Of a stretch of DNA of 64,000 bases, positions 25,783-34,880 are shown in pieces; position 1 is the first letter of the stretch; each line of letters opens with the position of its first letter. The notes under the pieces are model-generated. The model had not been told where the DNA came from. It ran no database searches and worked only from the letters and a program-made list of their open reading frames with translations. The DNA is from Aliiroseovarius sediminilitoris (GTDB lineage Bacteria > Pseudomonadota > Alphaproteobacteria > Rhodobacterales > Rhodobacteraceae): contig NZ_FOJB01000001.1 of the NCBI RefSeq assembly GCF_900109955.1, positions 1,178,001 to 1,242,000 on the forward strand. Reading direction: 5' to 3'. The translations under genes were made by a program, and so were the position numbers.

Positions 25783-26232
25783 ATGCTCTTAAATAGACAC
25801 CTGATATTTCTATATGTCACTTTGGCAGTGTCGGTCGGATATCTCATTTCTGCACTGCGTTTGGGCGCTCCAACATCTGAAAGCGGATTGACGCCTTCTT
25901 TCTTCCCGATCCTCTTGGGGGCCACTTCCATCACGTTTTCTTGCATTCTCATTGTTCAGAAGTTGCGTTCTGAACCCGAGGAAAAGCGCCAGAGCGAACC
26001 GGCAAACTACACCCATCTTTGGGTTGTTGTCGCCATCTTTGCCTACATCACGGCTTTCAAGACAGTGGGATACTTCATTTCGTCGGGGCTCTTCGTCTTC
26101 GTGCTGATCGTGATCTTCTCGTCCTTTGAAAAGTTTCTCGTGAAGGCCGCCATTTCCGCAGCGGTAGTGGTCGTCGCCTATGTCACGTTCCAACAACTGT
26201 TCGGGGTTCGACTCCCGACGCTGTGGGGTTAA
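25783..26232 (+). CDS. tctB: Tripartite tricarboxylate transporter small subunit (TctB)
   Basis: 149 residues with four hydrophobic segments (IFLYVTLAVSVGYLISALRL, FFPILLGATSITFSCIL, WVVVAIFAYITAFKTVGYFI, and a C-terminal helix pair), the TctB layout. It lies between the binding protein and the large permease, 3 bp before tctA. The start is ATG 25783 with GGGAGAAGACG upstream. Confidence 0.85.
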   Translation: MLLNRHLIFLYVTLAVSVGYLISALRLGAPTSESGLTPSFFPILLGATSITFSCILIVQKLRSEPEEKRQSEPANYTHLWVVVAIFAYITAFKTVGYFISSGLFVFVLIVIFSSFEKFLVKAAISAAVVVVAYVTFQQLFGVRLPTLWG

Positions 26233-26235
26233 GTC

Positions 26236-27762
26236 ATGGACTTCATTCTTCTTGTCATCAACAGCTTCAGCCTGCTGCTGGATCCCCTCAACCTGACCTA
26301 CGTGATCCTTGGTTTCGTGATTGGCACCATCTTTGCTGCCATTCCCGGCCTGACCGCGACGCTGGCCATGGCCCTGCTTTTGCCGCTGACCTACACGCTT
26401 AGCGTGGAAACTGCGCTGATGGCCAGTGCCAGTATTTACATGGCCGGTATGTGCGGTGGCAGCATCACAGCAACTACGATCAACATCCCCGGGGCACCAT
26501 CTTCGATGATGACTGCTCTGGACGGCTATCCTATGCACCAACAAGGCAAAGGTGCCCTAGCGCTGGGACATGCCGCGCTGGGTTCGATGTTCGGCGGTGC
26601 GGTCGGAGCCTTGCTCCTGATCGCGGTCGCGCCTTTCGTGGCCGAGCTTTCCCTGCTCGTCAAAACCACCGGCAAGTTCTCATTGCTCGCTTTTGCCATG
26701 GTTGTTGTCGTTATTGCACAGCGCGGACGCATTCCACAGGCCGGTTTGGCCGCCTGTATCGGCCTCATGCTTGCCACCGTCGGTCTTGATGCAATGGAGC
26801 CGATTACCCGGTTCACCTTTGGATATAGCAACCTGACGGCAGGGATCGACCTGATGCCTGTTATCATCGGAACCTTTGCGATAGCAGAAGTTCTCATGCA
26901 GGCCATCTCGTCCAGAGATATCAGCGCTGCCACCGCGGCCGCCGATAAGGTCAAGATCAGACGCAGGGATTTCCTGCCGCCGCTGTCCGATATCCGCGAG
27001 ATCGGCTTCAGTTGCTATTTCAAGTCCTGCCTGATCGGCTATTTCGTTGGAACTCTGCCGGGGGCCGGCGGTTCGATGGGCTCTTTCTTGGCTTACACCG
27101 AAGCGGTGCGCACGTCGCCCGAGCCGGAGACCTTCGGCAAGGGCAATCCAAAAGGCATTGTCGCGTCTGAAAGCGCCAACAACGCCGTCTGCGGCGGGGC
27201 CATGGTGCCGATGCTAACCTTCGGCATTCCAGGCGATCCGATCACTGCTATCATGCTTGGCGTTCTGGTGATCAACGGTATTCAGCCCGGGCCGCAATTG
27301 ATGTCCGATCAAGCCGGTCTGATTGCGCCGATGCTGGCAGCGCTTCTGTTCAGCGCCGTGGTGCTCATTCCATTGACGCTCTACCTGATAGGGCCGTACT
27401 TCATCAAGATTGTGTCGGTGCGCAAGGATGTCCTCTACTCTGTCATCGCCCTTTTGGCCGTCGTCGGCAGCTACGTGGCCACCTATTCGACATTCCAGAT
27501 GTTCATGGCTCTCGGGATGGGTGTTCTCGCCTTCTATCTGAGGCGCAATGGATTTCCAGTGATTACGATGTTGCTGGGTTATATCCTTGGTCCCAACCTG
27601 GAAGAATTCCTGCGCCGGTCACTGGCCCTGTCTAATGGCGACCCGACAACGTTCCTAACCAACCTGGACAGTTTGTTCTTTGTCCTGTTGACTTTGGTCT
27701 TTGTCTATTTCCTGGTGATCAGGAAACCGGCCACTAAAACACCAGCGTCCCAAGCCAAGTAA
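26236..27762 (+). CDS. tctA: Tripartite tricarboxylate transporter permease (TctA)
   Basis: 508 residues, about twelve membrane segments. Family motifs: IFAAIPGLTATLAMALLLPL near residue 35, MCGGSITATTINIPGAPSS near 73, the second GTLPGAGGSMGSFLAY near 273, and GIPGDPITAIMLGVLVI near 330. It forms the proton- or sodium-driven transport channel. Full length and intact. Confidence 0.92.
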   Translation: MDFILLVINSFSLLLDPLNLTYVILGFVIGTIFAAIPGLTATLAMALLLPLTYTLSVETALMASASIYMAGMCGGSITATTINIPGAPSSMMTALDGYPMHQQGKGALALGHAALGSMFGGAVGALLLIAVAPFVAELSLLVKTTGKFSLLAFAMVVVVIAQRGRIPQAGLAACIGLMLATVGLDAMEPITRFTFGYSNLTAGIDLMPVIIGTFAIAEVLMQAISSRDISAATAAADKVKIRRRDFLPPLSDIREIGFSCYFKSCLIGYFVGTLPGAGGSMGSFLAYTEAVRTSPEPETFGKGNPKGIVASESANNAVCGGAMVPMLTFGIPGDPITAIMLGVLVINGIQPGPQLMSDQAGLIAPMLAALLFSAVVLIPLTLYLIGPYFIKIVSVRKDVLYSVIALLAVVGSYVATYSTFQMFMALGMGVLAFYLRRNGFPVITMLLGYILGPNLEEFLRRSLALSNGDPTTFLTNLDSLFFVLLTLVFVYFLVIRKPATKTPASQAK

Positions 27763-27920
27763 GGTGCCGCTGTCTTGGCGCCGTCCCCATGATCGCACCG
27801 ACTGGACAATGGGACGGCACAGGATGCCTGAGCGTTGCAAAGGCGCAGCCGCTGTTTATAAAGACTTCGAACCTTTTGGCCGATCTATACTCGGTCCCAC
27901 CTGAAACCACGGAGACCAGA

Positions 27921-28622
27921 TTGCCAGAGACCCTGCGCCCCACGTTGGCAGATCAAGTTTACGATCAATTGCTGATGAAAATTCTTGAAGAGGAATACAC
28001 GGTAAATAGCCGATTGCCCGCCGAAGAGGTCTTGGCCCAGAGTTTCGGTGTGTCCCGCCCGATCGTCCGTGCGGCTCTGTCGCGGCTTCGGGATGACGGC
28101 ATCGTTCAGTCCCGCCGTGGTTCTGGTAGCTATGTACTGCGTCGGCCCGACCGGCAGTTGATCGGCTTTGTGCCGCTGGAATCGGTCTCGGATGTTCAGA
28201 GGTGCTACGAGTTTCGTATCGATGTGGAAGGGGCTGCGGCCGCATGGGCAGCCCGGCGCAGAGACAGCGATGATCTTGCCGCCATGGATCATGCCTATCA
28301 GGTGATGGAACAGGCCTATAAAGAAAACGCCATGGGCGTCGAGGCAGACCAGATGCTTCACCTCGCCGTAGCGCGGGCGTCAAAGAACCCGTTTTTTGCT
28401 GCTGTTCTTGAATCCCTTGGTGAGCAAATCGCCCAGGGTGTGAAGCTCTCTCGATCCCTGACGCTTTTGGATATACCGGGGCGTCAGGAACTGGTACTGG
28501 CAGAGCATCGCGCAGTGCTTGACGCGATCCGGCTCAAACAGCCGGAAGTTGCAGAGGCAACCATGCGCCATCACATCACGGCCGCCAAGGATCGGATGTT
28601 CGTTGGCACACGGGAAATGTAG
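27921..28622 (+). CDS. GntR-family (FadR/FCD) transcriptional regulator
   Basis: About 233 residues from a TTG at 27921, chosen because GGAG lies 6 nt upstream and the wHTH begins right after; the frame is open from ATG 27789. N-terminal GntR wHTH: LADQVYDQLLMKILEEEY, SRLPAEEVLAQSFGVSRPIV, DGIVQSRRGSGSYV. The C-terminal FCD domain includes RCYEFRIDVEGAAAAWAARR and the metal-site histidines (LHLAVARAS, EHRAVLDAI, MRHHI). It likely controls the tctCBA and rraA-dehydrogenase units in response to the transported acid. Confidence 0.85.
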   Translation: MPETLRPTLADQVYDQLLMKILEEEYTVNSRLPAEEVLAQSFGVSRPIVRAALSRLRDDGIVQSRRGSGSYVLRRPDRQLIGFVPLESVSDVQRCYEFRIDVEGAAAAWAARRRDSDDLAAMDHAYQVMEQAYKENAMGVEADQMLHLAVARASKNPFFAAVLESLGEQIAQGVKLSRSLTLLDIPGRQELVLAEHRAVLDAIRLKQPEVAEATMRHHITAAKDRMFVGTREM

Positions 28623-29005
28623 CTGTTTGGTACGATCCCACCGTTCAAGCCTTGGTAATCCAGCTCTTTCTGCATATGCTATTGCCGCAATGAAATGGAT
28701 TGGGTTTGTCGGCGTTGCGTAAATCGCATTCTAATCCCTGCTGCGTTATGCAGGAACCTCCGTTCTTCTCGAATGAGAGCTGACCTGTGACGTAAGTGAT
28801 GACGCTGAGTGTATTTCAAGCTTGCCGCGTTCGATTGAGCGGGCAGGCTTTAAATTGGGCGTGATGTGCCAGAAACTCTCTCTCATCAAATTGCCCTGAT
28901 TGGACCTACAACAGTTGACCTCAAACTGGCCAAGGCTGTCGTTAGATTGGCCGCGCTAACATGTTGCAGCATATCCCAGCAGGCCCATAGCACCCGTAAG
29001 ACAAT
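28623..29005. other. Gene-free spacer between the two catabolic modules
   Basis: About 380 bp with no supported gene. A stretch near 28690-28790 (TTTGTCGGCGTTGCGTAAATCG) resembles ends of IS5-type elements, but this is a resemblance only. Confidence 0.3.
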
Positions 29006-30316
29006 CTACTGGAACGCGCCTGGCATCAGTGTTTGTGGCAACCACAGAGAAATCTGTGGGAAAAGAATGACAAGCAACAAAATGATCAACATCGGGATCA
29101 GGATGATCGCGACGTCCTTCATCACTTGCACCACGTTCAAACCTCCGATTGCAGCAGAAATTAGCAAGCAAAGCCCGTAGGGGGGCGTGACCAAGCCGAA
29201 GGAAAGCGAAACAATCGCGATGATCGCAAAGGCAATCGGATCAAGTCCGGCCGCTGCAGCTACTGGTTTCAGAACTGTGCCCAAAATGATGATTGTAGGA
29301 ATTGCGTCGATGAACAGCCCAAACAGAAGAAATAATCCTGCAATAAGAAGGCCAGTTCCGACGGTGCCCATCTCGGCTGCGGTCATCGATTCAACGATTA
29401 GTGTTGGGACCTTGAAAAACGTCAGCATAAAGCCGAACGCCGATGCAGTTCCGATAGCGAACAACGAGATCGAGGCAAATCTGGCCGTATCATAGAAGAC
29501 GACACCCAGATCTTTGATGGTAACCGTTCTGTAAACGAACATCCCAAGTATCAACGCATAGCCTGCGGCAATGACGGCGCTTTCGGTGGGGGTGACAAAA
29601 CCGCCAACGATGCTTCCGATGACGAAAATCGGGGTTAACATTGCCAAGAATGACCCCTTTAGCGCGGACCACAATTCGCTCAGGCTGGGTTTGCCATAGG
29701 TGGGATAGTTGTAAACCAGCGCGTAGCCCAGCACGGTGGCCATCAAGGACAGGCCGATCATGAAGCCCGGAACAGCACCCCCCAGAAAAAGAGCACCGGG
29801 CGAAACTTGCATCACACCCCCCCAGACAATCATCAGAATACTGGGTGGGATGATCACACCCATCACGGACGAACAGGCGGTCAGCGCAACGGCAAATCGT
29901 GTGTCATATCCTTGTTTTTGCATTGCAGGGATCAGGATTTTGCCGCAGCCTGCCGCGTCTGCGGTGGACGACCCCGAGATGCCGGCAAACAGCATGGAAA
30001 CAGCGACATTTACATGCCCCAGACCACCAGGCATCCAACCGGTTAACACGCGAGCCAGTTCGATCAACCTGTCAGTGACCTTGCCCGAGTTCATAAGATT
30101 TGCGGCCAACAGGAAAAAGGGAACAGCCAACAGAATGAACGAGTTATAGGATTGGAACATCCGATCCAGAACGATGAACGGCGTCAGGCGAATGTCCATC
30201 AAAACCACTGGAATTGTTGCGATTCCGAGCGCAAAGGCGACTGGCAACCGCAGTGCCACTAAAAGAAGAAACCCCGCGACCAGAATGATACATGCGGTGA
30301 GTGTTGAAACGATCAC
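29006..30316 (-). CDS. dctM: TRAP transporter large permease (DctM/SiaM type)
   Basis: 436 residues with about twelve hydrophobic segments and TRAP-M motifs: AGCGKILIPAMQKQGYDTRFA near residue 120, VIIPPSILMIVWGGVMQVSPG near 155, FVTPTESAVIAAGYALILG near 235, and FGLVTPPYGLCLLISAAIGG near 385. Its start overlaps the DctQ stop by 4 nt. It catalyses sodium-driven uptake of an organic anion; the cluster context points to uronates. Confidence 0.92.
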   Translation of the reverse strand: MIVSTLTACIILVAGFLLLVALRLPVAFALGIATIPVVLMDIRLTPFIVLDRMFQSYNSFILLAVPFFLLAANLMNSGKVTDRLIELARVLTGWMPGGLGHVNVAVSMLFAGISGSSTADAAGCGKILIPAMQKQGYDTRFAVALTACSSVMGVIIPPSILMIVWGGVMQVSPGALFLGGAVPGFMIGLSLMATVLGYALVYNYPTYGKPSLSELWSALKGSFLAMLTPIFVIGSIVGGFVTPTESAVIAAGYALILGMFVYRTVTIKDLGVVFYDTARFASISLFAIGTASAFGFMLTFFKVPTLIVESMTAAEMGTVGTGLLIAGLFLLFGLFIDAIPTIIILGTVLKPVAAAAGLDPIAFAIIAIVSLSFGLVTPPYGLCLLISAAIGGLNVVQVMKDVAIILIPMLIILLLVILFPQISLWLPQTLMPGAFQ

Positions 30317-30807
30317 TGGGCAGCCCCTTTTCTTTGGCGATACACCGACACTTGTTCAAACAACCGATACGCCGCAAATAGTGCCCAGGCAGCCCCCGCA
30401 ATTGGGACCGAAATATGCGTTATCAACTTGTTCGCTCGCATCATGACAGAGCGTTGTTTGCTTCCAAACTCGGCATATTCGATGCCATACCAAGCGAAGA
30501 TCAATCCAAACCCCATGATCAGGATCAGAACAAAACCGTTCTGGAGCAACCTGGCGAGTGGGCGTGTTGCGTCAGGCAACACACGCACATCAAAATGCGT
30601 GCCATCCCAGACTGCAACCATAGAGCCGATCATGACCATCCAGATGAAGATGAAGGTCGACAGCTCTTCTGTCCAAAGATAGGTCGGAATTATTGGAGTG
30701 TATCGGGAGACCACTTGCATCGCGACAGGAACTGCAAGCGCTGCCATCAGTATGGCAAGAAGTACACGCAACCCCTTGCAGATCGTTTCCAACCAAACGC
30801 CAACCAT
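30313..30807 (-). CDS. dctQ: TRAP transporter small permease (DctQ)
   Basis: 164 residues starting MVGVWLETICKGLRVLL, with AGGAG 7 nt upstream. Four membrane helices; the conserved small-subunit stretch YLWTEELSTFIFIWMVMIGS lies between helices 1 and 2. It overlaps dctM by 4 nt and follows dctP by about 97 nt. Confidence 0.88.
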   Translation of the reverse strand: MVGVWLETICKGLRVLLAILMAALAVPVAMQVVSRYTPIIPTYLWTEELSTFIFIWMVMIGSMVAVWDGTHFDVRVLPDATRPLARLLQNGFVLILIMGFGLIFAWYGIEYAEFGSKQRSVMMRANKLITHISVPIAGAAWALFAAYRLFEQVSVYRQRKGAAQ

Positions 30808-30868
30808 GAGAATGCTCCTGTCATGCAGTGGGCGACGCCTGTGTCGGGCCACGAAGCGGAAAGAAATC

Positions 30869-30895
30869 GGCGCACGCCCTAAACAGACGCGCGCC
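30869..30895 (-). promoter_or_regulatory. Intercistronic stem-loop between dctP and dctQ
   Basis: On the minus strand GGCGCGCG and CGTGCGCC form an 8-bp stem with one mismatch. No T-tract. Same position as in the other two transporter operons of the window. Confidence 0.5.
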
Positions 30896-30903
30896 TTTGT
30901 CGG

Positions 30904-31899
30904 TTATTGTGCGCGAACAGCTTCAAGCAGTTCGGTTGCGCCAAGTTCAGCAGCGTAGGCATCTTGAACCGGTGTCACCATTTCTAGCAGCTTCTCGCGA
31001 CCTTCAAACTCGAGTGTTTGAACCTGACCTGCGTCGACCATCTCTTGCAGTTTGGTGCCATCTTCTCTTGATTCAAGTGCCCGACCGAATGCTCCGGCTT
31101 GTGCACCCGCGGCTTTCACAATTTCTTGCTGCTCAGGGGTCAATGCGCGGAAGGCTGTTCCGCTCATCACAATCGGACGCACGGTGATCGTGTGGCCCGT
31201 CAGCGTGACATAAGGGGCAACTTCATAAAATTTGAGGTTCTGAATCGAGGCCGCTTCGTTTTCAAACCCTGCAATCACGCCGGTTTGGATCGCGTTATAA
31301 ACCTCGCTGTAGGCAATTGCCGACGGGGCGGCGGTCAAAGCCTGAAAAACCTGAGCCTGAATCGGGGCACCCATCACGCGCATACGGTGACCGGCCAAAT
31401 CTTCCAGATTTTTGATCGGCACGCTGGATACAAGGTTACGCACACCGCCGCCGGTATAGCCAAGAATGACAATATCAGCAGCTTCCAGAAGCTCGGCTTC
31501 AAGCGGTGCAAATGCATCGCTGGACAACACAGCTTCCCAGTGTTCCAGATCGCGGAACAGGAATGGCATATCCATCAACGGAATGGACGGTGCAAATGTC
31601 GCCATGTTTGACGGTGCCATAATGGTGTAATCGACCGCGACACCTTGATTAAGGAATGTGACGTAGTCGGATTCAACACCCAATTCGCCGTTCAATCGCA
31701 AATCAAAGGCAATGGAATTTCCTGATGCTTCGCCGACGATGCGTTCGAATTCACGCATGGTTTTGGTGAATGCATGATCTTCATCAAACATGCTCGCGCC
31801 GCGCAGCGTTACGTCCTGTGCAGAGGCTGATGTTGCCAGAAGAGTGACAGCAATCGCCGACCCCTTCAGCAGGTTAACTGAACTGGTGAAAAATGACAT
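30904..31899 (-). CDS. dctP: TRAP transporter solute-binding protein (DctP type), probable uronate
   Basis: 331 residues: signal peptide (LLKGSAIAVTLLATSASAQ), then DVTLRGASMFDEDHAFTKTM. The ligand-clamping arginine lies in LAGHRMRVMGAPIQAQVF and the hinge in IQTGVIAGFENEAASIQ. It is the first gene of dctPQM. The TRAP genes sit beside KdgF, KdgK and UxuA homologues, so unsaturated or saturated uronates are the likely cargo; this is inference from neighbours. Confidence 0.88.
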   Translation of the reverse strand: MSFFTSSVNLLKGSAIAVTLLATSASAQDVTLRGASMFDEDHAFTKTMREFERIVGEASGNSIAFDLRLNGELGVESDYVTFLNQGVAVDYTIMAPSNMATFAPSIPLMDMPFLFRDLEHWEAVLSSDAFAPLEAELLEAADIVILGYTGGGVRNLVSSVPIKNLEDLAGHRMRVMGAPIQAQVFQALTAAPSAIAYSEVYNAIQTGVIAGFENEAASIQNLKFYEVAPYVTLTGHTITVRPIVMSGTAFRALTPEQQEIVKAAGAQAGAFGRALESREDGTKLQEMVDAGQVQTLEFEGREKLLEMVTPVQDAYAAELGATELLEAVRAQ

Positions 31900-32209
31900 T
31901 TTATCCTCCCGATTTTTTGTATTCGATTTCTCGCCGATGGACGTTTTTTGTGAAACCCAATGAACGGACTAATTTACTAATATTTGTAAAAAGTCAACGA
32001 TACTTGTCATTCGATAATTTGTGCATCGTGCCCGATATGTCGATCTAGAAAAAATGATTACCTGAAATAATAACGATATAAAACAATAAGTTATGCAATA
32101 ACTTCACTGACGAAATCCCTGAAATTTTCGTTCGATAAAAACGTAAATTTGCAAAGTTAAAAGTGGGAGATTAGAATACTAGTCGTCTTTTTTGACTGGG
32201 AGAATTGAA
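31900..32209. promoter_or_regulatory. AT-rich divergent control region between dctP and a broken oxidoreductase
   Basis: 310 bp, very AT-rich, no gene. It carries TTAGAATACTAGT at 32171-32183, the same motif (reverse complement) as ACTAGTATTCTAGT upstream of the GntR gene, and a weaker ATACTTGT at 32000-32007. Candidate operators for the GntR regulator at 33490-34182. Confidence 0.5.
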
Positions 32210-32574
32210 GTGAGTCGCAAGCAGAAAGTTCTGATTCTGGGCACCGGTTTTGCGGGCAAAGGTCATGCCGAAGCCTTCCGCGCTGCGGGTGCCGAAATTG
32301 TCGGAATTGTCGGGCGTACCACGCATGTCCTGAACAAGTTGGCCGAAGATTTGGGCATCCCATATGTAGGCACGGATTGGCAGGACGCATTGAAGGTCTG
32401 CCAACCGGATATCGTGTGCATCGGAACGCCGGGCGGGGCACATTTTGAACCCATCAAGCAGACCATCGCTCGCGGATGTCACATATTCTGTGACAAGCCT
32501 TTGACTGAGAGCGCCGGGTCAGCTGTCGAGCTTTACGAACTTGCGCAGAAAAAGGGGATCAAAACCGCCTATGC
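32210..32574 (+). pseudogene. Truncated Gfo/Idh/MocA oxidoreductase
   Basis: About 120 codons of an N-terminal Rossmann domain against about 350 for a complete enzyme: KVLILGTGFAGKGHAEAF with the GxGxxG loop, DIVCIGTPGGAHFEPIKQ and CDKPLTESAGSAVELYELAQ. GTG 32210 with GGGAG upstream is the likely start. After KTAYA the frame runs into the opposite-strand IS3 remnant, so the catalytic C-terminal domain is lost. It was probably a sugar or uronate oxidoreductase of the island. Confidence 0.8.
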
Positions 32575-32812
32575 TGCCCCCCCAATTCTCCCTCATTCAT
32601 TACGAGAGTCTGCGGGGCAGGTTTTCATAGTCTTCGGTTTTGTTTTGGGCAAGCGCGCCGGGCGCGGAGCCCTCAAATTGCTCAAGCGTCCGGCGCGCTT
32701 CTGCTGGAGTTTTATTTCCGAGCGATGAGTGCGGTCTGACGTTGTTGTAGTCGTAGCGCCAGAGCGCCAATTTCCGGCGGGCGTCATCCAGGCTGTCGAA
32801 CCATTCCTTAAC
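32575..32812 (-). mobile_element. IS3-family transposase, C-terminal fragment
   Basis: On the minus strand: CVKEWFDSLDDARRKLALWR, then YDYNNVRPHSSLGNKTPAEA with the final catalytic-domain motif (NxxRPHSSLGxxTP) of IS3 orfB, ending at a TGA (32600). Only about 70 codons survive. This is a different IS3 subtype from the remnant at 20128. It interrupts the oxidoreductase on one side and the MATE gene on the other. Confidence 0.82.
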
Positions 32813-33422
32813 GCACTGCCCATAGCCGCGCCGGTCACGCCAAACGCTGGCAATCCCCACAACCCGTGGATCAATACAATGCTGGAGCCGACATTGATCG
32901 GAAGCGATAGGCAAAAGCTGTAAAGCGGGATGCGCGTACGACCGCAGCCGTTGAAATAGCTTGATAGACACTGGCCCACCGCTTCACCCAAGATCACAAG
33001 CGAAAAGACCGCAAGATAGCTTTTCGCCATCGCGGCCACTTCGGTCGAGGGTGCGATTGAGCTGATCACCGATCCTCCGAACAGCACAATGAACCCAAGT
33101 CCGATGCAGCCCACGGCCACGCTGACCGTCAAACCAGACGCGAGCGTGGATTTGAGGAAGATGGGATCATTGGTGCCAACGCCTGCGCTGTGCGGATTTG
33201 CATTGCGTAGGAAAAGGCGAGTATTGCACCGAGTATGAAACCCGCTATCGCGGTGGCAAGACCCATCGCGGCCAACGCGGATTCCCCTAGTGCCGAAACG
33301 AGATAGGCGTCAATGACGACGGTCCCATGTAAGAAGATCGCCTTCAGCATCGTCGGCCACGCGAGCGTAAACACGTCTCGCCAGTCACGACCTGCAGAGG
33401 AGGGAGCGATTGTTGCGACCAT
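32813..33422 (-). pseudogene. MATE-family efflux transporter, frameshifted and truncated
   Basis: Two frames together give the N-terminal half of a MATE protein. Frame 1 from 33422: DWRDVFTLAWPTMLKAIFLH, AYLVSALGESALAAMGLATA, MQIRTAQA. The reading then shifts at about 33177-33179, where a GCG TTT GGC would be expected but only two T remain, and continues GTNDPIFLKSTLASG, LTVSVAVGCIGLGFIV, FSLVILGEAVGQCLSSYFNG, FGVTGAAMGSA. The IS3 fragment replaces the rest. It cannot make a functional transporter. Confidence 0.82.
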
Positions 33423-33489
33423 TTCAAGTTGCAGTCAAGGAACACATCGCTTTGTGCAGGGAGGCACATTTTTCCTGTTTGCGTTTGCC

Positions 33490-34182
33490 TTATTCATCCG
33501 GGGATTCAAAATAGTTCGCGTTGGTGACAGTGATTGACTCGATAGTTTCATCCAGACGTGACAGGTGTAACATCCCAATTTCGACAGCGAGATCGCCGTC
33601 ATGCTTTTTAACAGCCGCAGCGATACCTTTGTGGTCTTTCACAAGATCCGGCATGCGGTGTTCTTTTGACAAACCAAGCATACACAGGCGGTCGACCTTG
33701 GCTTTTTCTGTCATGATGACATCAAACGCGAATTCCGCTTGAGCTATTGCACAAAGTGTCTTGTGAAATTCGTAATCCAGGACGCTGAAACTATCTACAT
33801 CCCGTTTCTTGATGGCCTTCTTTTGATCGGCAAGGGATGCGTCCAATTTGGCCGCGCCTTCTGCGTCGCAAAGTTCAGCCGCACGCCGTAAGACTTCTTT
33901 CTCAACCGCGGCGCGTACAAAGCGCGACTTCTCAATTTCTCGCATCGAGAAACGTTTGACCTCGGTGGCGCGTTGTGGGCGGATCAGCAGAAGGTCCAAA
34001 TTCGCTAGCCTGCTAAAAGCATCGCGCACAGGTTGGCGTGAGACACCGAATCTTGCGGCGATGTCTGCTTCGGAAATCTTATCTCCGGGTCGCAAGTTTA
34101 GCGTAACGATTTCATCGTGAAGATAATCGAACACTTCATCGACGCTTGTTCGTCGTTCATTCAATCGTGTCAAATTTTGCAT
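33490..34182 (-). CDS. GntR-family (FCD) regulator of the uronate genes
   Basis: 230 residues: wHTH with VFDYLHDEIVTLNLRPGDKI, ADIAARFGVSRQPVRDAF and LLIRPQRATEVKRFS, then a helical FCD ligand-binding domain (EKEVLRRAAELCDAEG, DYEFHKTLCAIAQ, DHKGIAAAVKKHDGD). It is divergent from the ABC remnant and the SDR-kdgF-kdgK-uxuA operon, and palindromic ATACTAGT-type motifs lie in its upstream region and at other promoters of the cluster. It is probably a repressor released by a uronate intermediate. Confidence 0.88.
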   Translation of the reverse strand: MQNLTRLNERRTSVDEVFDYLHDEIVTLNLRPGDKISEADIAARFGVSRQPVRDAFSRLANLDLLLIRPQRATEVKRFSMREIEKSRFVRAAVEKEVLRRAAELCDAEGAAKLDASLADQKKAIKKRDVDSFSVLDYEFHKTLCAIAQAEFAFDVIMTEKAKVDRLCMLGLSKEHRMPDLVKDHKGIAAAVKKHDGDLAVEIGMLHLSRLDETIESITVTNANYFESPDE

Positions 34183-34329
34183 GGCATCACCTCCCTGTAC
34201 GATGGTCGCAATAGTGCCAGTTTGGGGCGCACAGCCCGAGATATCGGTCCGTAGGTCAGCCTATTTCTAATGTCACATCCGATTCAGGGCTCAAACCCGA
34301 ACCCATGCACCAACTCTAGCCAGCTTTTA

Positions 34330-34363
34330 ACTAGTATGCCATCCTGATAACTAGTATTCTAGT
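34330..34363. promoter_or_regulatory. Two ACTAGTAT-type candidate GntR operators
   Basis: ACTAGTATGCC at 34330-34340 and ACTAGTATTCTAGT at 34350-34363 (a 14-bp imperfect palindrome, 2 mismatches), spaced 20 bp apart, between the divergent GntR gene and the ABC remnant. Related sites lie at 32171-32183 and 38137-38151. Confidence 0.55.
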
Positions 34364-34433
34364 CTAAGCTGACATCGAATCGACTTCAGACGTCAGCGAA
34401 TGTGGCAGATGCCGCATAGTAGGGAGGATGCAT

Positions 34434-34694
34434 ATGTCAGGTGTCAGTCTTCAGGGGCTTGTAAAAGCTTACGGTGCCGTTCAGGTCGTTCACGGGATCG
34501 ATCTTGAGGTGCAAGAGCAGGAGTTTGTTGTGCTTGTCGGACCGTCGGGTTGTGGAAAATCCACAACACTACGCATGATTGCCGAGCTTGAAGAAATTAG
34601 CGGCGGGGATCTGACCATTGACAGTCGCTATGTAAACAGAGTGGCTCCAAAACATCGCGACGTCGCGATGGTGTTTCAAAACTATGACCTGTAG
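34434..34694 (+). pseudogene. Truncated sugar ABC transporter ATPase (MalK/UgpC type)
   Basis: 86 codons of an expected 350 or so. GVSLQGLVKAYGAVQVVHGI, Walker A VGPSGCGKSTTLRMIAEL, then VAPKHRDVAMVFQNYDL and a stop where the family continues ALYPHMTV. The signature, Walker B and the C-terminal regulatory domain are missing. GGGAGG lies 6 nt before ATG 34434. Possibly once part of a uronate or sugar ABC importer now replaced by the TRAP system. Confidence 0.85.
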
Positions 34695-34696
34695 CC

Positions 34697-34840
34697 ACGC
34701 TGTTGGTGCCTTACAAACTCAACGCGCCAAAGCGGATTTTCCACTTCATGGACGATCAAGGATATGACGCCGACCTCTATTTCACAGATGTCGAGGAAAA
34801 CACCTTCAGGGTCGTCATGAAAAAGCTGGCAAACACATAA
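34697..34840 (+). pseudogene. Orphan C-terminal coding fragment
   Basis: 47 codons in a frame that continues straight after the ABC remnant stop: TLLVPYKLNAPKRIFHFMDD, GYDADLYFTDVEENTFRVVM, ending KKLANT and TAA. It has the look of coding sequence but I do not recognise the family. It is probably the end of a gene whose 5' part was deleted together with the 3' part of the ABC gene. Confidence 0.4.
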
Positions 34841-34880
34841 ACGACCGACACTCGCAAACATAAAGACAAAGAGGACTGCT

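Noticed and set aside
28690-28790. Possible IS5-type terminus
   Set aside because: Only a short resemblance (GTTGCGTAAATCG) with no transposase fragment beside it.
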